A stretch of DNA of 64,000 nt from positions 19,760-83,759 of the forward strand of contig JAKCPB010001397.1 of assembly GCA_021442155.1 (NCBI GenBank), given 5' to 3'. Every line of letters starts with the position of its first letter. Position 1 is the stretch's first letter. A model generated the notes under the pieces. That model did no database searches, was not told where the DNA came from, and worked only from the letters and a program-made list of their open reading frames with translations. Positions 10,909 to 24,044 of this stretch are shown here, piece by piece. This DNA is from Cymbidium sinense. Its lineage: Eukaryota; Streptophyta; Magnoliopsida; Asparagales; Orchidaceae. Made by a program: the position numbers and the translations under genes.

Positions 10909-13095
10909 GGAAACCCATATGGGGAATTTTATTGCCACAAAAAGAGGGTTAAGGTCCTTGGGATAAACCCAAAACTACTTAAAGAGCTACAAGTAGAGAG
11001 TAAATCCCTATCTAAGTACAACCAAAAGCAAAATAAAAAGAGAAAAGAGCAAAAGATACAAATGATTAACATAGATAAGCCAATGGATAGATCTGAGGCC
11101 AAAGCTGGATGAGAAAGCATGGCACTAGGGAACAAACCTGAGAAAAAAGAAATGCATATGTAGAAAGATAAAATTAGAAAATTAAAAGCAATAAAAGAAA
11201 GTGAAAAATTAAGCGACATAAAGCGAAAAATTATAGAGTGTGTGAGAGAGAGGCTCGGGCTCAGTCACACCAAATTGGAGATGTAAATATGTGCATCAAA
11301 CTTGTGGAAGGGTTACATCACAAGAGCTACTACCAAACCAAAAGGTGAAATCATCACACCATCATAGCCTACAAACACAGTGGATAGCGACATTTGTTGA
11401 AAGTCTTATGAGCCTTAGTACCAAACTAAACAAAGCCATATACATATAGAAAAAGACAACAAAGAGGAATGGGAAAGGGGATCCCATGCAGATAAATATC
11501 ATCAATATAGTCACCATAGAATGAGAATCCCAACACATATGAAAATGAACCATCTTTGCCAGATCCACCTTTTAAATATGAGAGCCAAGAGAATAATTAG
11601 GTTAGCATGAAAACCCACCATAAGAAAATAGCAGAAAAGGCCAGACAGAGGATAGAAAAAATATACAATCGGTTGAAAATCCTGTTGTAATTTTGTTAAG
11701 AAAATTAATTAGCATGTAAATAACAACATCCTAATCATATGGGACATATATGAAACTTACTTGCCAGGGGTGCAACTCAGGAATATGGAATAGAAAAGGA
11801 ACCCAATCATAATAAGCAATGTAGATGTTAACAACCCCCTTGTTAATAATCATTGCAAAAGTTAACAAACAGCAAATGTAAAGTGAGACAACATAACCTA
11901 AACCCAAAATACAACAGAAATGTAAGTCTAACAAGATAAGATGGGGAAAAGGTGGACCGAAGCCATTTAATAAGCACCCCACCACAACAACACCAAATAA
12001 AGACAATCGGAGACAACCCAGTAGCGACTTGGGCATAAACTAATCCAGTTGACCAACAACCAAGGTAGAAAATAATAGCTATAAAACCACCCATTCATAA
12101 TAGCGATTGCATAAGTTAATAACCAAGTAGGTAATAGCATAATCACGTGATGCACTAACTAAATCAAGATGGAAAAAATAGCAGATTAAATAGACCACAT
12201 ACATCAGGTGATAAGCTGACGTCGCAAACAACAAAAATAATCAAAAAAATAACCCCGAAGCGACACCTGGACATAAGACCAAAATCCAACGACAACAAAT
12301 AAAATAGCAAAATAATTATTGCACCCACCATAAGATAATCCAGTAAAAAATAGTGGTACAACATAGAATCAAAAGGGGTTCAGAGGAGAGCCATCATTGA
12401 AATTCTTCAAGACAAAGAAAAGCAGACTAACAGCTAAGCCAACATCATCAGTAAAAATAGATAGGAAGGAAATCAAGAAGTAATTTTGATCCTGCAAAGA
12501 AACAGTAATAATAACAAGGGTATTGCAGTTTCTCTCCTTACAGGTTGTGGAGGTGAGGTTAGAGAGCATAAGAGGGGCTACAACCCTATTAAAGAGAGAA
12601 AGGATAAATAAATTAGGGCCTGCCATGAAGTTATACAAAAATATAGTAATTAAATAATGAGACAACAAAGTCATGAGCCCCGACACAGATTTCAAGAAAA
12701 AAGAAAAGAGACAAAACATAGCCTTAATCATAAAATGGAAAATAGATACAGTAAGACCCATAAATAAAATATTGATGGCAAGAAGTCTGTCCCTGTTGAG
12801 CAGAAAGTAAAGCTAAAAGTAAAACATCTCCCGCTAGTAGATCCAGCTGATAAGTGAAAATATCTCCATCTAGCAGGTTAGAAAAATAGGGAACACCTTA
12901 CCATTAACATTCAAAACAATAGAAGCAGTAAGACCCCAAATAAGGTTAGGGTAATTAATCCAGTAGCAGATGCCACAGAGATCACAAAATAACTAGAAAG
13001 GGGTATCAGGAGATGCATCAGCAAAACCCAGGGAAACAACAACACTAAATAGAAGTTGGTCATGCAGTTAAACAGATAATACAATAGGCCAAAAC
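10909..13095 (-). other. 3' untranslated part of LINE copy 2
   Basis: The 3'-terminal block and the GGCTCGGGCTCAGTCACACC region (about 11251-11270) match copy 1. The remainder has an A/C-rich + strand. Minus-strand frames of 60-130 codons are hydrophobic and show no conserved motif or codon structure, so I treat them as products of composition. Confidence 0.75.
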
Positions 13096-16000
13096 AATAG
13101 GATGGATTAATTTTTTGAGGTAAGGAGTCTAGTATTATCCAAATTAACCAAACCACGTAAATATTTATGAAGTGTAAGTTGATCAAAGAATTTTATGCCA
13201 TCTAATCTAGCACCCAGATTAGCAATGTAATCAGTACAAACATTACCTTCATACCATACATGAGTAATTTTAAAGTAGAGTTGAGAAAGGAGAGCTCTAG
13301 TCTACTTTAGAAGGTAGTACAATTCTATATTGCCCACTTTGGTGGAAGTCAAAAGATCAATCAGCAACAGGGAATCCACCTCAATCCAAATATTGAGCCA
13401 ACCTTTGTGAAGGCAAATCTCAATAGCTTTGTAAACTGCCATTAGTTCAACAAAAAGAGCAGAGCAAGTATTAAGGGGGTAACCAAAAGTACAAAGGACT
13501 TTACCATTAAGGTTTCTGAAAATGCCACCATACGAAGCATTTTGAAAAGAGCCATCGGTTAAATTTAATAGTATTAGCATGAGGTTTTATCAAATAAATA
13601 ATTTTGTCATCTTTACACTTGGGTTGATCCAGCAAGTTAAAACCCAGTTTATTGGCCACAAATTCGTAGCCTTTGAATTGATTGTAGTTAAATAAATTGG
13701 CATTAAACAAGGCACGGATTTTATTTTTAATTCTAGCAATTATCCTCATATGGTTCATAGGAATCCCACAATGTTTTACATCATTCGTCCATATGAACCA
13801 AATAAGAGTGATAGTTATCACTTTAATGTGGCCTTTAATAGTGTTTTCAAAATAAACATCAAGAAGTTGGTATAGAGTTAAGGAGCCATTGAATTTGATA
13901 ATATTAAAGAGTTCATCATACCAAATCCAAAGTTTGGAAGCAATGGCTCCGTTAACAAATACATGATTCACATTCTCAATGTGAAAGCAGTAGTAGCATT
14001 TTGAAGGTAAGTAAAAACCTTTACCCCACATCAAGGAGTGAATAGGGATGAAGTTATTCAAAATATGCCAAGTTAGAATAGAATAAGAAATAGGAATAGT
14101 GTTATTCCAAAGTTTAAAAAACACATTGGAGAAATCACGAGCTTCTTTAATATGAATCCATAAAATTTTAAGGTTGAAATCACCATTTTGGGAAAGCTTA
14201 AAAGGAATCGATCATGATTTACTAGGAATGATAGGAATAATAGTAAGCTTATCTAAAGAGAGAAAGGAATATAGTCAAAAGCTATTGTTCCACTTATTAT
14301 TCCTAGAAAGAGTTCACTTTAATAGTGGAGTGGGTAGAAAGTAAATCATCAATGGACCCACCTCAGTCATTATCTTGCCAAAAGAAAGAGGTTCAGACTT
14401 AATCCCCATGAGATTAATGATTCTCCATTTGATGGAACAAAGTCTTTTCCATAGAGAGTCTCCCACTTTATAAGGGCAAATGAGAGGTGCTTACCTAGTA
14501 GTATTTGGTCATGAATTTAGAGACTATTGTTGCTCTAAAATTCCACCAAAGTTTATAGGAAAAAAAAGTGATAGCTTGATTGGCTTACATCCAAGCCCAC
14601 CATCACCAAGAGTGCCACAGCTTTTATACCAAGAGGTCCAATGCATTGTTAGTAGAATTAGAACCCCGATGAATTTGTTAAGGAGGCTCAATTCATTAAT
14701 GGTAGAATTGGTGGCACAATGGTTTGAATGAGATATAAAGACATGGAGTTAAGGGTACTCTTAATCAAAGTGAGCCTACCACCAAATGAGTAAATGAAAT
14801 TCCCAAATAGAAATTTTATGAGAGATTTTTGGATTAACTCATCAAAGAGATGTGATCTTTTACCTTTAAAAGCGGAGCACCAAGATATTTAATAGGAAGT
14901 TGTTGTTGCTGAAATTAGTAATTCTCAAGATTTGGTTGATCTATTACTAGAGATTTTAGAGGAAGGAATGAAACAACTTTTACCATCGTTAAGAAAGAGA
15001 CCACTTTCATTACCAAATTTATTTAAAAGATTCTTAATAGTTTTAATGTGATGAATAGAGGCATTGCAAAAGATTATGAAGTCATCAGCAAAGCTAAGAT
15101 GAGAAAGAAGACCACCTTGAGTTCTAAAAACATGCTAGGATTATTGTTAAAAGATCATTAAGATTCCTCAAAGATATTCAACATAATAATAAAGAGAGGT
15201 AGATAAGGGATCTCCTTGTCTCAATCCATAGAGAAGGGAAAAAAACCTAGGGACTCACCATTCATGATAATGGGACCAAACAAATACAATTTTTAATGAG
15301 ATGGATAAAGTAGTCAAAAAAAATAAACAAATGTAGAATTTGGAGAAAATTCAAGAGAGGTTGTCAAAAGCTTTAGAGATGTCCAATTTGAAAAGATGTT
15401 ACCACCTCGGTAGAAACATCAAGGTCATGAATCATCTTGGCTAGAAGAATGTTGTCGATATAGCTCTACCTTTAATGAAAATAGTTTGGTTGGGGGAAAT
15501 AATTTTAGGCAGCAACAGATTAATTCTATTGGCAATTAATTTAGCATTGAGTTTATGAAAGAAGGTGCAAAGGATGATAGGTTTGAAATCACCCCAAGAT
15601 TCAGGATTATTAATTTTGAGAATGAGAACAATGGAAGTGCTAGAAAAATATCTAGGTAAAGGATTACCGAAGAAATCAACGACATCGACAAGGTCGACTT
15701 ATTAATAATAATGCTAAAAAATTGAGTGTAGCCTTGGGCAATGCATCGTGTTCATGCTATTAAGAATACTACCAATCTAGCCGTAGATGTATTAAGTGGT
15801 TGTCATCATTAGTAATTGTTGAGGAATCGGTGAGTTTGGAGATAGCTTCTAAAGAAGGGTTGTTGTTTAATAAGTTTTAAAATGATGTATGACAGAATCT
15901 TTAATATCATTATTGTATGTGATCTAGTTGTCGTTATCATTTTAATTTTTTAATAGAGTTTAAGGCTTTCTTTTTTTTGAAAAGAGCATGGAAGTACCTG

Positions 16001-16990
16001 GTATTTTTGTCACCATCAACAATATGTTTGCTAGCAGCCTTTTGCCGCCAGTAGGTTTCCTCCATATTCTGATAGTTAACCAAGTTATCTTTAGCTTCAT
16101 TCAACTCCTCAAGTTTAATAGAATCAGTCAAAATGACATCTTCAAGAGAACAAACTAATTGTTCCATATTTTTGATATTGGCAAAGAGATTTTAAAATGA
16201 TGCTTGTTCCACCAATTTAGGTTTTGTTTAAGTCTTTTAAGCTTAAGCCAGGTGAATCATGCCCTTAGCGAATTATCGGAGCCATCTAGTTAATGGATAC
16301 AACATTTATGAAATCAATGTGTTGGATCCACATATTTTGGAATCGAAGAGGTTGGGAGCATAATCTATTAGAGGATTTTGGAAATCAAAAGCGAGCATGA
16401 TCGGACAAAGTTGCTCAAATGTTCCAGTAAGGCCATTGATTGATCAAAGGGAATTAAAAGAGTCCTATCAAGCTTTGAGTCTAGAGTTATGCCATGTATA
16501 ATCACGAATAGATATCAATTATTACAATCAAGAATCATATTAGAAGTCTTCCATGGAATGAGTGTTGGGAGAGCAACCTCCCTTCTTTGAGGAAGAGAGA
16601 AAATAGTGTTAAAATCACCCCAACCAACGGGGTTTGTTGGAGGAAAAGGTTCTTAAGTTGTCCCAAAGGATGTTTTACCAGCTCTACAAGAAGCATAAAT
16701 AAAGGAACCTAGAATAGAAAATTCACCCAATGAGATGTGGACATTAACCAATTGTTGAAGATCATCAAGGATAAATATGTTGACTAAATTATTCCAAAAA
16801 CACCAAATTTTATTGCTAATATTATAAAAGAAGTTTTGAAAGCCAAGCATTCTAGCAACATGGTTGATCTTAGAAGAGTGTATGAATGGTTCAATAAGGC
16901 TATGTTATGAATACAATAAAGACTTCTAATACAATTACAGACAATGAGAGTCTCAATACCACGAACATTCCAAATTAGTAAGTTCATCAT
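13096..16990 (-). pseudogene. LINE copy 2 ORF2: endonuclease, reverse transcriptase, zinc finger, RNase H (broken)
   Basis: The start is chosen at 16990, where the minus strand reads MMNLLIWNVRGIETL, the typical opening (WNVRG) of the APE-type endonuclease. Further motifs follow in order. GWGDFNTIFSL is near 16595-16625 and SDHA near 16395-16425; both are endonuclease catalytic landmarks. The linker YWRQKAASKHIVDGDKNTRY is near 16000-16060. Reverse transcriptase motif A is FKLDISKAFDN near 15355-15395, motif B is GLRQGDPLS near 15200-15235, and motif C is LSFADDFIIF near 15068-15105 with both aspartates kept. LPIKYLGAPLL is near 14870-14905. The zinc-finger RT-associated part (CYYCFHIENVNHVFVNG) is near 13950-14010. 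RNase H runs from about 13580 to 13096 and contains HVWYEGNVCTDYIANLG. In the family this protein nicks target DNA and copies its own RNA there. Stops and frameshifts occur in every domain. Confidence 0.9.
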
Positions 16991-17049
16991 AATAAAATAA
17001 GAAAAAAAAGGAAAAGAGATAACTAAAGAAATAATAAAGTAGGAAGAAA

Positions 17050-17425
17050 AGGAAATTATAAATAATTATTTATGGGAAGTTAGAGAAGATCTAGTAGTTC
17101 TAGTGGAGCTATTAGTGAACATTCTAGCTTTAAGTGATTTTTTTAAATAGTTTGAAAAGTCTATCATTGTCCAAAGAATCACCATCAGAGAGATTTATGA
17201 TATTTAGAATAGGACTGTATCGGTCAAAGCATTTCTAATGGTAATTTCCCCTTCTTGATGTCGAATTAAGTGAGAAAGTGGGTTAGCATGTGTATCTGAA
17301 GAGTAGGAGAAGGAGGTTGTGAAGCCATTAATAATTACATATGATTTTTGAATTAGTTTTCAAATTTTGTTCCATCATCAAAGGATCATTAGTTTTCGAT
17401 TTTGTTCCTTCATCAAAGGATCAAC
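17050..17425 (-). pseudogene. LINE copy 2 ORF1 C-terminal remnant and 5' edge
   Basis: On the minus strand a fragment resembles the ORF1 end of copy 5: NSLDNDRLFKLFKKIT here against WRMRPSFKLFCEKKD there. A short start (MASQPPSPTLQIHMLTH) near 17285-17325 is followed quickly by a stop. No zinc knuckle is visible, so most of ORF1 is missing. At the 5' edge a 36-bp sequence is tandemly doubled (17352-17387 and 17388-17422). In plant LINEs ORF1 encodes an RNA-binding protein that accompanies the RNA in the particle. Confidence 0.55.
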
Positions 17426-17654
17426 TCAGAATTTAGGTTTTATTTAGTTTAGGTTTAAGTTTAGGGTTTTGGGTTTAGGGTTTAGGGTTTAGGGTTTAGG
17501 GTTTAGGTTTTGGGTTTGCGATTTAGGGTTTAAGGTATTAGGGTTTACAGTTTTTAGGGTTTAGGGTTTAGGGTTTAGGGTTTAGGGTTGAGGTTTTAGG
17601 TTTAAGGTTCATGTTTTAGTTTAGGGTTTAGGGATTTTGGTTTTGTTTTGTAAT
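17426..17654 (+). repeat. Telomere-like satellite, TTTAGGG-rich
   Basis: This has two of the best-preserved telomeric runs of the window, each about five perfect TTTAGGG units (17471-17507 and 17552-17587). They have enough G-tracts for a potential G-quadruplex on the + strand. Confidence 0.95.
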
Positions 17655-18084
17655 ATAGAAAAAATTTGGATTCAATATTTCTTCTTTTTGATTTAGTCAA
17701 CCAAGTAACACACCAAATTTTCTAAGACATAAGTGACGACATAGATCAAAAATTAGCATGCATAGAGTAAATCAAAAACCTTAGATAACTTGAACTATCA
17801 CTACTATAAAGACACAATCCCATAAGTAGCAGATCAAATCGACCATTCTTCAATTTCTCTAGTTCCCATCGCCACCCCACTCTCAAGTAGCAGGATCCAC
17901 CATCATATCCCTTATTTCTCTTCACCACCACCAGGATGTGGTCTCCTCCATTACCACCCTCGACCATCACCTCCATATCCACCGGCACCTCTAGATCCCC
18001 ACCACCACTATGATAACGCCTCTTTCCCTCTAGATCTAAAGGAGCCAAGTTGAGGTGATGTTCTGTGAGGTTACGCCCATTCTT
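17655..18084 (-). pseudogene. Glycine-rich RNA-binding protein retrocopy fragment, copy 1
   Basis: The minus strand carries the 3' part of a GR-RBP (GRP7/8-like) mRNA: the last residues of the RRM region, the Gly-rich tail (GG, GGY and GGG codons near 17880-18030) and the 3' untranslated region to about 17655. The C-terminus is recognisable at about 17845-17875 as GYDGGS followed by GDGN, a stop, RN, stop. The family ends in GDGNWRN, so Trp TGG has become TAG. The N-terminal edge lies within the sequence for NGQNLDGRNI, here degraded, and satellite begins immediately after CCCATTCTTAGGG. In plants such proteins bind RNA and regulate splicing and cold responses. This piece lacks nearly all the RRM and has no promoter. 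A clear A-tail is not visible at this copy's left end. Confidence 0.85.
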
Positions 18085-19422
18085 AGGGTTTAAGACTAGG
18101 TTTAGGTTTATTAGGTTTATTTTTAAATTTATTTAGTTACTTTATGTTTAGGTTCAGGGTTTGGGGCTTAGAGCTAGGGTTTAGGGTTTAAGGTTTAGGG
18201 TTTACAATTTATGGTTTAGGGTTTTAGGGTTTATGCTTTTATAGTTTAGGGTTTAGGGATAGGGTTTATATATAGGGTTTAGGGTTTTTTAAGGTTTGGG
18301 GTTTAAGGTTTTTTTAAAAAAAAATTAAATAAATCTAAAGGTTATGATTTATTTAGTATATTTAGTTTATTTTTTATTTATTTTAGTTTACATTATTTTT
18401 TATTTTTATTTAAGTTTTTTTATTTTTATTTAGTTTAGTTTATTAATTTTAGCCTAAGTTTTTATTTTAGTTTATTTTTAAGGTTCAAGTTTATGTTTAG
18501 GTTTATTTTTTGTTGAGTTTTATTTTTATTTTTATTTTTAGGTTTAGGATTTTTTTTTTAGGTTTAGGTTTAGGTTTTATTTTATTTTATTTTTTTGGTT
18601 TAGGTTTTAAGATTTTATTTTAGGTTTACTTTGAGGTTTTATTTTTAGTTTAGGTTTAGGTTTATTTTTAATTTATTTTCCTTTATTTACTTTAGGTTTA
18701 GGTTTAGTTTATTTTAGGTTTAGGTTTATGTTTGATGTATTTTAGTTTAGGTTTAGATTTATTTTATTTTTTATTTTTTGGTTTAGGATTTTCTTTAGTT
18801 TAGTGTTCAAGTTTTATGTTTTATTTATTTTAGGTTTTATTTTTTAGTTTTATTTTAGGTTTAGGTTTTTATTTTATTTTTATTTTATTTATTTTTTTTA
18901 TTATATTTAGGTTTTATTCTTAGGTTTATTTTGTTTTTTAGTTTAGTTTAAGGTTTTTATTTATTTTATTTTAGTATTTTACTTATTTAATTTTATTTTT
19001 TTAAGTTTATGTTTAGGTTTAAGTTTAAGTTTTTATTTTATTTTATTATTTTATTTCATTTAGGTTTAGGTTTTTTATTTATTTTATTTTTAGGTTTTAT
19101 TTAGTTTAGGTTTAGGCATTTAGGTTTTTAGGATTTAGGGTTTAGGGTTTTGGGTTTAGTGTTTAAGGTTTAGGATTTAGGGTTTTAGGGTTTTGGGTTT
19201 TAGGGTTTAGGGTTAGAGTTTAGGGTTTAGGGTTTAGGGTTTAAGGTTTAGTGTTTAGGCTTTAGGGTTTCAGATTTTTAGTGTTTAGGGTTTAGGGTTT
19301 TGCTTTGGGTTTAGGGTTAGTTTATGGTTTAAGTTGTAGGCTTTAGGGTTTTATGGGTTTAAGGTTAGTTTATGGTTTAGGGTTTAGGGTTTAGGGTTAG
19401 TTTAGGGTTTAGGGTTTTTGAG
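18085..19422 (+). repeat. Telomere-like higher-order satellite block
   Basis: It opens with the flank found after every GR-RBP copy: ATTTAGTTACTTTA, then a telomere-like stretch, then TTTATGCTTTTA near 18233. It passes a unit anchor near 18324 into a T-rich segment and ends in a TTTAGGG-like segment (19110-19422). LINE copy 3 follows. Confidence 0.93.
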
Positions 19423-20474
19423 TTTTTTTGGGATATTAGAAAATTTTTATATCCCCAAAGAGAAGGTACAAAGTCCTTAGAGGGGGCAAATCTCTAAGCT
19501 AATGCTCAAAGAGCTACAAAAAGTCCTGAGGAGATAAGCCCCTAGCTAATACAATAGATAATGAAAGTATGCTAATAAAAGAAATAGAGATCCACCAAAA
19601 ATAATCCTTGAAATTAGCAGCAATCTTCCTCTACTCCTTTTGAAACCATCATAATCAAGCAGCAAAAGTTTCCCAACCTGTACCAGAGATCTGCAACAAG
19701 TTTGTAAAGGGATGAGTGCAGATAATGAAATAGTTAATTAAGCATAAAATACAAGAGCAAAAGTAAAAAAGAAGAAGAAGGCTTAGGCTCAATTATAATC
19801 ATCTTAAGAGCAGCACCATAAGCATCCAAACTTCAAGTGAAGGGTTACCTCTTGTATATCCAATGAGATCATCACACAAACACATAAAACTTCAAAAATA
19901 AATATAACCACAAAACACCCACATCATATATATTATTCAGAAAGCAAATAAAGAGGTAACCCAGCATTAGAAGAGGGAGCACCACCAAAGCCACCAAGAA
20001 TTGCTAACATAATTGGTAGGAGCAAACCTCATAATATGGGAAAAAGGACTAAATAGAGACCAAACAAATGAAAAATGAGGACCATAGTTGATAAGGTCAT
20101 TCATTAAACAAACATGCAAAAAACTAGAAATAATAATTTCCATTGGAAGAGTAAGACTAACATCAAGAATGTTAGGAAGTAAGGCAACCATCAAAATAAG
20201 AAAGGCAACCTTCCGGTTGACACAAATAAAAATAGAACCTCGGGTGAGGTACACCCAATATTGAAGATAAGATAATCTAGCATCCAACTTTACATCAGAA
20301 TAGCATGAAAAGGATAGCCATATGAAGATAGTTCTCCAAGCTACAACAAAATAAAGAGCCCTTAAGGTCACACAACCTCTTAGAGAGAAAACCAAGAGAA
20401 AAGAACAACCAAAACTAACTAGAAAATCTATCTTGATCAACAAAAATAAGGTGAAAAAATAACTAGCCATAATA
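19423..20474 (-). mobile_element. LINE copy 3, strongly 5'-truncated
   Basis: Only the 3' untranslated end remains. The T-run at 19423-19429 marks the tail. It is followed by the shared terminal block (CTAATGCTCAAAGAGCTAC near 19496-19515) and by GGCTTAGGCTCAAT and CATCCAAACTTC near 19780-19835, which also occur in copies 4 and 5. At about 20474 the sequence passes straight into TTTAGGG satellite. A minus-strand frame at 19967-20470 (167 codons) is hydrophobic and without family motifs. I do not regard it as a gene. Confidence 0.88.
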
Positions 20475-23400
20475 GTTTAGGGTTTTAAGATTTAGGGTTT
20501 AAGGTTTAAGACTTTAGGTTAGGGTTAGGGTTAGGGTTTAAGGTTTAGGGCTTAGGATTTAGGGTGTACGGTTAGTTTAGCATTTACAGTTTAGTGTTTT
20601 AGGGTTTAAGGTTTAGGGTTTAGGGTTCAGGGTATACAATTTATGGTTTAAGGGTTTAGTGTTTAGGGTTTAGGGTTTAGGGTTTAGGGTTAGAGTTTAA
20701 AGTTTAGGTTTAGGTTTATTATTTAACTTTAAGGTTTTTAGTTTTAGAGTTTAGATTTAGAAATTTTAGTTTAGTTAGATTTATAGTTTAGATTTAGTTT
20801 TAGGTTTAGGGTTTATGATTTATGCTTAGTTTAGGGTTTAGGGTTTAAGGTTTTAGGGTTTAGGGTTTAGGGATAGGGTAGGGTTAGGTTTTAGGGTTTA
20901 GGGTTTAGTGTTTAAGGTATAGGGTTTAGGGTTTTGAGGGTTTATTTTGGATTTAGGGATTAGGGTTAGTTTAGGGTTTAGGGTTTAGTGTTTTTAGGGT
21001 TTAGGGTTAGATTAGGGGGGTTTAGGGTTTTAGGTTTAGGGTTAGGGTTAGGGTTAGGGTTTAAGGTTTAGGGTTTAGGGTTTTTTAGGGTTTAGGGTTT
21101 ATGGTGTAGGATTTTCTTAAAATTATGTAAACCAATAGGTTTATGTTTATTTAGTTTATCTAGTTTATTTTTTATTTATTTTAGTATATTTTATTTTTTT
21201 ATTTAGGTTAATTTTAATTTTATTTAGTTTAGTTTATTTATTTTATGTTTATTTATTTTAGTTTAGGTTTTTTATTTTAGTTTATATTTTAAGTTTAGGT
21301 TTAGGTTTATGTTTACTTTTTAGTTTAATTTTATTTTAATTTTATTTTTTAGGTTTAGGTTTTATTTTTTATTTTTAGATTTAGGTTTAGGTTTCTATTT
21401 AATTTTTTTAGGTTTAGATTTTAGGTATTTATTTTAGGTTTATTTTTAGGTTTTATTTTTAGTTTAGGTTTATGTTTTTTTAGTTTATTTTTTTAATTTA
21501 GTTTAGGTTTAGGTTTAGTTCTTATTTTTTTAGTTTAGTTCATTTTAGTTTAGGTTTAGGTTTAGGTTTATTTTATTTATTTTAGGTTTAGTTTTTTTTT
21601 AGTTTAGGGTTCTGGTTTTTATTTTATTTAGTTTAGGTTTTATTTATTTATTTTATTTTTAGGTTTTATTTAGTTTAGGTTTAAGTTTTTAGGTTTTTAG
21701 GGTTTAGGGTTTAGGGTTTATAGTATAGGGTTTAGGGTTTAGGGTTGTAAGTTTAGTGTTTATGGTTAGTTTTAGGGCTTAGGATTTAGGGTTTAGGATT
21801 TAGAGTTTAGGGTTTAGAGTTTAGGTTTCTTTTAAAAAAATTGAGTAAATCAGTATATTTAGGTTATTTTAGTTTATTTAGTTTATTTTTTATTTTATTA
21901 ATATGATTTAATTTTTTTATTTATATTTAAGTTTTTTTATTTTCTTTAGTTTGGTTTATTTATTTTAGGTTTATTTATTTTAGTTTAGGTTTTTTATTTA
22001 GGTTTATTTTTAGGTTTAAGTTTTCATTTATGTTTATTTTTTAGTTTAGTTTTATTTTTATTTTATTTTTAGGTTTTAGTTTTATTTTTTATTTTTAGGT
22101 TTATGCTTTTGTTTAGGTTTAGGGTTTTGGGTTTAGTTTTCAGGTCAGTTTTAGTGTTTAGGGCTTAGGTTTAGGGTTTTTGGTTTTTTTTATTTTTATT
22201 TTTATTTTTAAATTAAGTATACTCATAGGTTTAGGTTTATTTAGTTTGTTTTATTTATTTTAGTTTAGGTTTAGTTTAGGTTTTATTTATTTAATTTAGT
22301 TTATTTTAGTTTAGGTTTTATTTTATTTTATTTTTATAGTTTTTTAGGTTTTTTTTTAGTTTATGGTTTAGGTTTTATTTTTATTTTTTTTAGGTTTTTT
22401 TTTTTAGGTATATTTTTTAACTTTAGGTTTATTTAGTTTTTATTTTATTTTATTTTATTTTATTTTAGGTTTATTTTTTATTTTTTTAGGTAATTTAAGT
22501 TTTAGGTTTAGTTTAGGTTTTAGTTTTTGGTTTAATTTTATTTATTAGGTTTAGGTTTAGGTTTATTTTTTTATTTATTTTAGTTTAGGTTTATTTATTT
22601 TATTTTTTAGGGTTTATTTTATTTATTTATTTTATTTAGGTTTAGGTTTATTTTTTTAATAGTTTAGGTTTTTAGTTTATTTTTATATTTTATTTTTTTT
22701 TTAGTTTAGGTTTAGGTTTTTAGTTTATTTATTTATTTTTTTGTTTATTTTAGTTTATTTTTTAATTTTAGGTTATTTTATTTATTATTTTATTTTTGGT
22801 TTTAATTTTATTTTTAGGGTTAAGTTTAGGTTTATGTTTATTTTTTAGTTAAATATTATTTTATTTTATTTTTTAGGTTTAGGTTTATTTTTATTTTTTT
22901 GGGTTTTTGGTTTATTTTTTATTTAATTTTATTTATTTAGTTTAGGTTTATTTTAGGTTTATTTTTAGGTTTTTATTTTAGTTTAGGTTTAGGTTTATTT
23001 TTTTATTTTATTTTTTATTTATTTTGTTTAGTTTTGGTTTAGTAGTTTATTTTAGGTTTGATTTATTTTATTTATTTTAGTTTATTTAATTTTAGTTTAG
23101 GTTTATTTTATTTTATTTTTTTTTTAGGTTATTTTTTTTTTTAGGGTTTAGGTTTATTTTTATATTTATTTTAGGTTTAGGTTTTTTATTATTTTATTTT
23201 ATTTTATTTTATTAGGTTTAGGTTTTATTTATTTTAGTTTAGTTTATTTTAGTTTCGGTTTATATTTATTTAATTTTAATTTTAGGTTTAGGTTTTTTAG
23301 TTTGGGGTTTAGATTTTATTTTTTATTTATTTTAGGTTTATTTTTTTAGTTTTATTTTAGGTTTAGGTTTTATTTAGGTTTTTATTTATTTTATTTATTT

Positions 23401-24044
23401 TATTTATTTAGTTTATTTATTTAGGTTTTCTTAAGTTTATTTATTTTATTTAGTTTAGTTTAGGTTTTATTTATTTTATTTTTATTTTATTTTATTTTAT
23501 TTTTTTTTAGGTTTATGTTTAGGTTTAGGTTTAAGTTTTTTTATTTTATTTTATTATTTTATTTTTAGGTTTAAGTTTTTATTTTATTTTAATTTTATTT
23601 AGAGTTTAGGTTTATATTTAGGTTTAGGGTTTAGGTTTTAGTTTAGGGTTTAGGGTTTTATTTAGTTTTAGGGTTTTAAGTTTTAGGTTTAGGTTTAGGG
23701 TTAGGTTTTGTTTAGGTTTAGGGTTTAGGGTTTAGGTTTAGGTTTAGTTTAGATTTGGGTTTTATGGTTTAGGGTTTAGGTTTAGGTTATTTTGGTTTAG
23801 GGGTTTAGGATTTAGGATTTTTTTAGGTTTAGGTTAGTTTAGGTTAGGGTTTAGGGTTTAGGGTTAATTTAGTTTAATTTTAAGGTTTAAGGTTTAAGTT
23901 TAGGTTTAGGTTTTATTTAGGTTTAAGGTTTTTTTAGGGTTTAGGGTTTGGGTTTAAGTTAGGGTTTAGGGTTTTAGGGTTTATTAGGGTTTAGGTTTAG
24001 GGTTTTGTAGGTTTATGATTTGAGTTTAGGGTTTGGTAGATTGG
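20475..24044 (+). repeat. Telomere-like higher-order satellite block
   Basis: TTTAGGG-like segments dominate at 20475-21110, 21690-21830 and 23600-24020, separated by T-rich segments. Unit anchors lie near 21119, 21838 and 22209. From about 22,500 to 23,600 the T-rich words are especially monotonous (GGTTTATTTTA, TTTATTTATTTT) and the unit structure is blurred. No gene or insertion is seen. Confidence 0.92.

Larger units (their letters stand above)
10899..17425 (-). mobile_element. LINE (L1-like) copy 2, nearly complete but inactive
   Basis: The element runs on the minus strand from about 17425 (5' side) to a T-run at 10899-10908 (complement of the tail). Beside the tail the minus strand carries GGCAATAAAATTCCC, a polyadenylation-signal-like end shared with other copies. 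In 5' to 3' order it holds an ORF1 C-terminal remnant (17050-17425), ORF2 with endonuclease, reverse transcriptase, zinc-finger and RNase H regions (13096-16990), and a 3' untranslated part of about 2.2 kb. It seems 5'-truncated within ORF1. All the coding order expected of plant L1-clade elements is present, but frames are broken throughout. Confidence 0.92.

Noticed and set aside
11731..12761. Several minus-strand frames of 60-130 codons that look like membrane proteins
   Set aside because: They lie in the T/G-rich 3' untranslated part of LINE copy 2. Hydrophobicity follows from base composition and the frames are not shared with copies 1, 4 or 5.
19967..20470. 167-codon minus-strand frame, the longest outside the RT/zinc-finger regions apart from 13507-14124
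   Set aside because: It is in the 3' end of LINE copy 3, composed of Phe/Leu/Val/Ser, and no matching frame exists in the corresponding part of other copies.
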